A stretch of DNA of 6,485 nt from Deltaproteobacteria bacterium (GTDB lineage: Bacteria; Myxococcota_A; UBA796; UBA2385). Positions 5,894 through 6,485 of this stretch are shown piece after piece (position 1 is the stretch's first letter; every line of letters starts with the position of its first letter). Below the pieces are notes generated by a model. It saw only the letters and a program-made list of their open reading frames with translations, searched no databases and was not told where the DNA came from. The position numbers and the translations under genes were made by a program. The stretch lies in the NCBI GenBank assembly GCA_016845285.1, contig JAERSX010000366.1, positions 1-6,485 on the forward strand, given 5' to 3'.

Positions 5894-6485
5894 GTCCACG
5901 GGGCGTCCCGAGATGTCCTGAGCCGCGGTCGGTGGTGCTCATCTCCGCCAGCCGCTCGGCCGTCCGCTGCACCAGGGGGTCGGCGTGGGTGAGCCCCTCG
6001 TCGAGCAGGGTCAGGTGGGCACGATCGGCGGCGCGCGCAGCCGCTTCGAGGACGACGATCATGGCGTCGGTGTGGGGGTCTTCGCTCCAGACGCGGCGAG
6101 ATCCCACCCGGTAGATGGTGGCGGGAAGGGCCCGCTCGGCATCGTCTCGGTCCAGCGGCCAGGAGATGGGCGACTTCACCTGAACCCCGCGAAAGCGCCA
6201 GCCCTCGGCGACGCCCACCCGATGGTCCATGAGCTCGAGCAGGCGTGCAGCCCAGGCCTCGAGCCCCCGCGACGTCCCGCCCTCGAGCTCGAGGAGGCGC
6301 CAGGCCAGCGAGCCCCGCAGCTGCGGCAGGGCCTCGGCGGGCACATGATCGAGGGCGTCTCCGCCCACGGCCGGGGCATGGGCGTAGGCGCGGTCGAAGG
6401 CAGCGGCCCAGAAGGTGCCCACGGCAGCAGCTCGCCGGGACTCTCCGTGAGGCGTCCAGGCCGCCCCGATGGCTGTCGACCATGG
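5862..6485 (-). CDS. Unrecognised protein, 5' end beyond the right edge of the window
   Basis: The frame is open from the right edge to the TGA at 5864-5862, with 207 codons visible. An in-frame GTG at 6422 could start a 186-residue product. However, the 21 codons before it (ending GESRRAAA) read as plausible protein, so the gene probably begins outside the window. The visible part is rich in Ala, Leu and Arg and mostly helical (LPQLRGSLAWRLLELE, LEAWAARLLELMDHR, AMIVVLEAAARAADRAHL, VQRTAERLAEM). A central segment looks beta-rich (GWRFRGVQVKSPISWPLDR, ALPATIYRVGSRRVWSED). The last 20 or so residues are Pro/Gly/Arg-rich and look unstructured; the final ten are encoded opposite the end of the plus-strand neighbour. 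No signal peptide, membrane span or catalytic motif is visible. I do not recognise the family. This frame is preferred over the other minus-strand frame across 5890-6483, which gives an implausible Arg/Pro-rich product. Confidence 0.62.
   Translation of the reverse strand, partial: PWSTAIGAAWTPHGESRRAAAVGTFWAAAFDRAYAHAPAVGGDALDHVPAEALPQLRGSLAWRLLELEGGTSRGLEAWAARLLELMDHRVGVAEGWRFRGVQVKSPISWPLDRDDAERALPATIYRVGSRRVWSEDPHTDAMIVVLEAAARAADRAHLTLLDEGLTHADPLVQRTAERLAEMSTTDRGSGHLGTPRGPRPAAPETAP

Noticed and set aside
5315..5899. Minus-strand open frame opposite the 5192-5893 gene
   Set aside because: Its composition (Ala/Gly/Asp-rich, LQLAGGGG-type stretches) looks like an antisense shadow. The plus-strand frame has more balanced composition and domain-like hydrophobic periodicity.

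Overview
The window is GC-rich DNA with strong G/C preference at third codon positions. It most likely comes from a Myxococcota (former Deltaproteobacteria) chromosome. The best lineage evidence is the large surface protein in the left half. It combines a parallel beta-helix, a run of MopE-type Asp/Cys-rich 'putative metal-binding' repeats and a MYXO-CTERM-like sorting tail (CGGCSG, hydrophobic stretch, RRRR), an architecture typical of myxobacteria and their relatives. No tRNA, rRNA, CRISPR array, insertion sequence or phage gene is visible.

Layout, left to right: (1) the 3' part of a plus-strand TPR-repeat protein, entering from the left edge and ending at 643; (2) after a 57-bp gap, a plus-strand gene for a 1199-residue exported beta-helix/MopE-repeat protein (701-4300); (3) a convergent minus-strand gene for a 259-residue putative lipoprotein (4210-4989), whose 3' end overlaps the previous gene by 91 bp; (4) a 202-bp divergent intergenic region (4990-5191), the only sizeable non-coding stretch and visibly less GC-rich; (5) a plus-strand gene for an unrecognised 233-residue two-domain protein (5192-5893), whose helical N-terminus loosely resembles effector-associated (EAD/death-like) adaptor domains; (6) a convergent minus-strand gene for an unrecognised protein (5862 to the right edge, 5' end outside), overlapping the previous gene by 32 bp.

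Functionally, the beta-helix protein is probably a Ca2+- or metal-binding protein exported through Sec and processed at its C-terminus for display on the cell surface. The lipoprotein is another envelope protein, and the last two genes look cytoplasmic. Nothing shows that the genes form one pathway. The most informative details are at gene ends and inside the repeats. The sorting signal of the surface protein is followed by an unexpected 30-residue tail encoded opposite the lipoprotein gene; one T-to-C transition at an ancestral shared stop could explain this. The MopE region also carries a recent internal duplication with 92 identical bases at a spacing of 342 bp.
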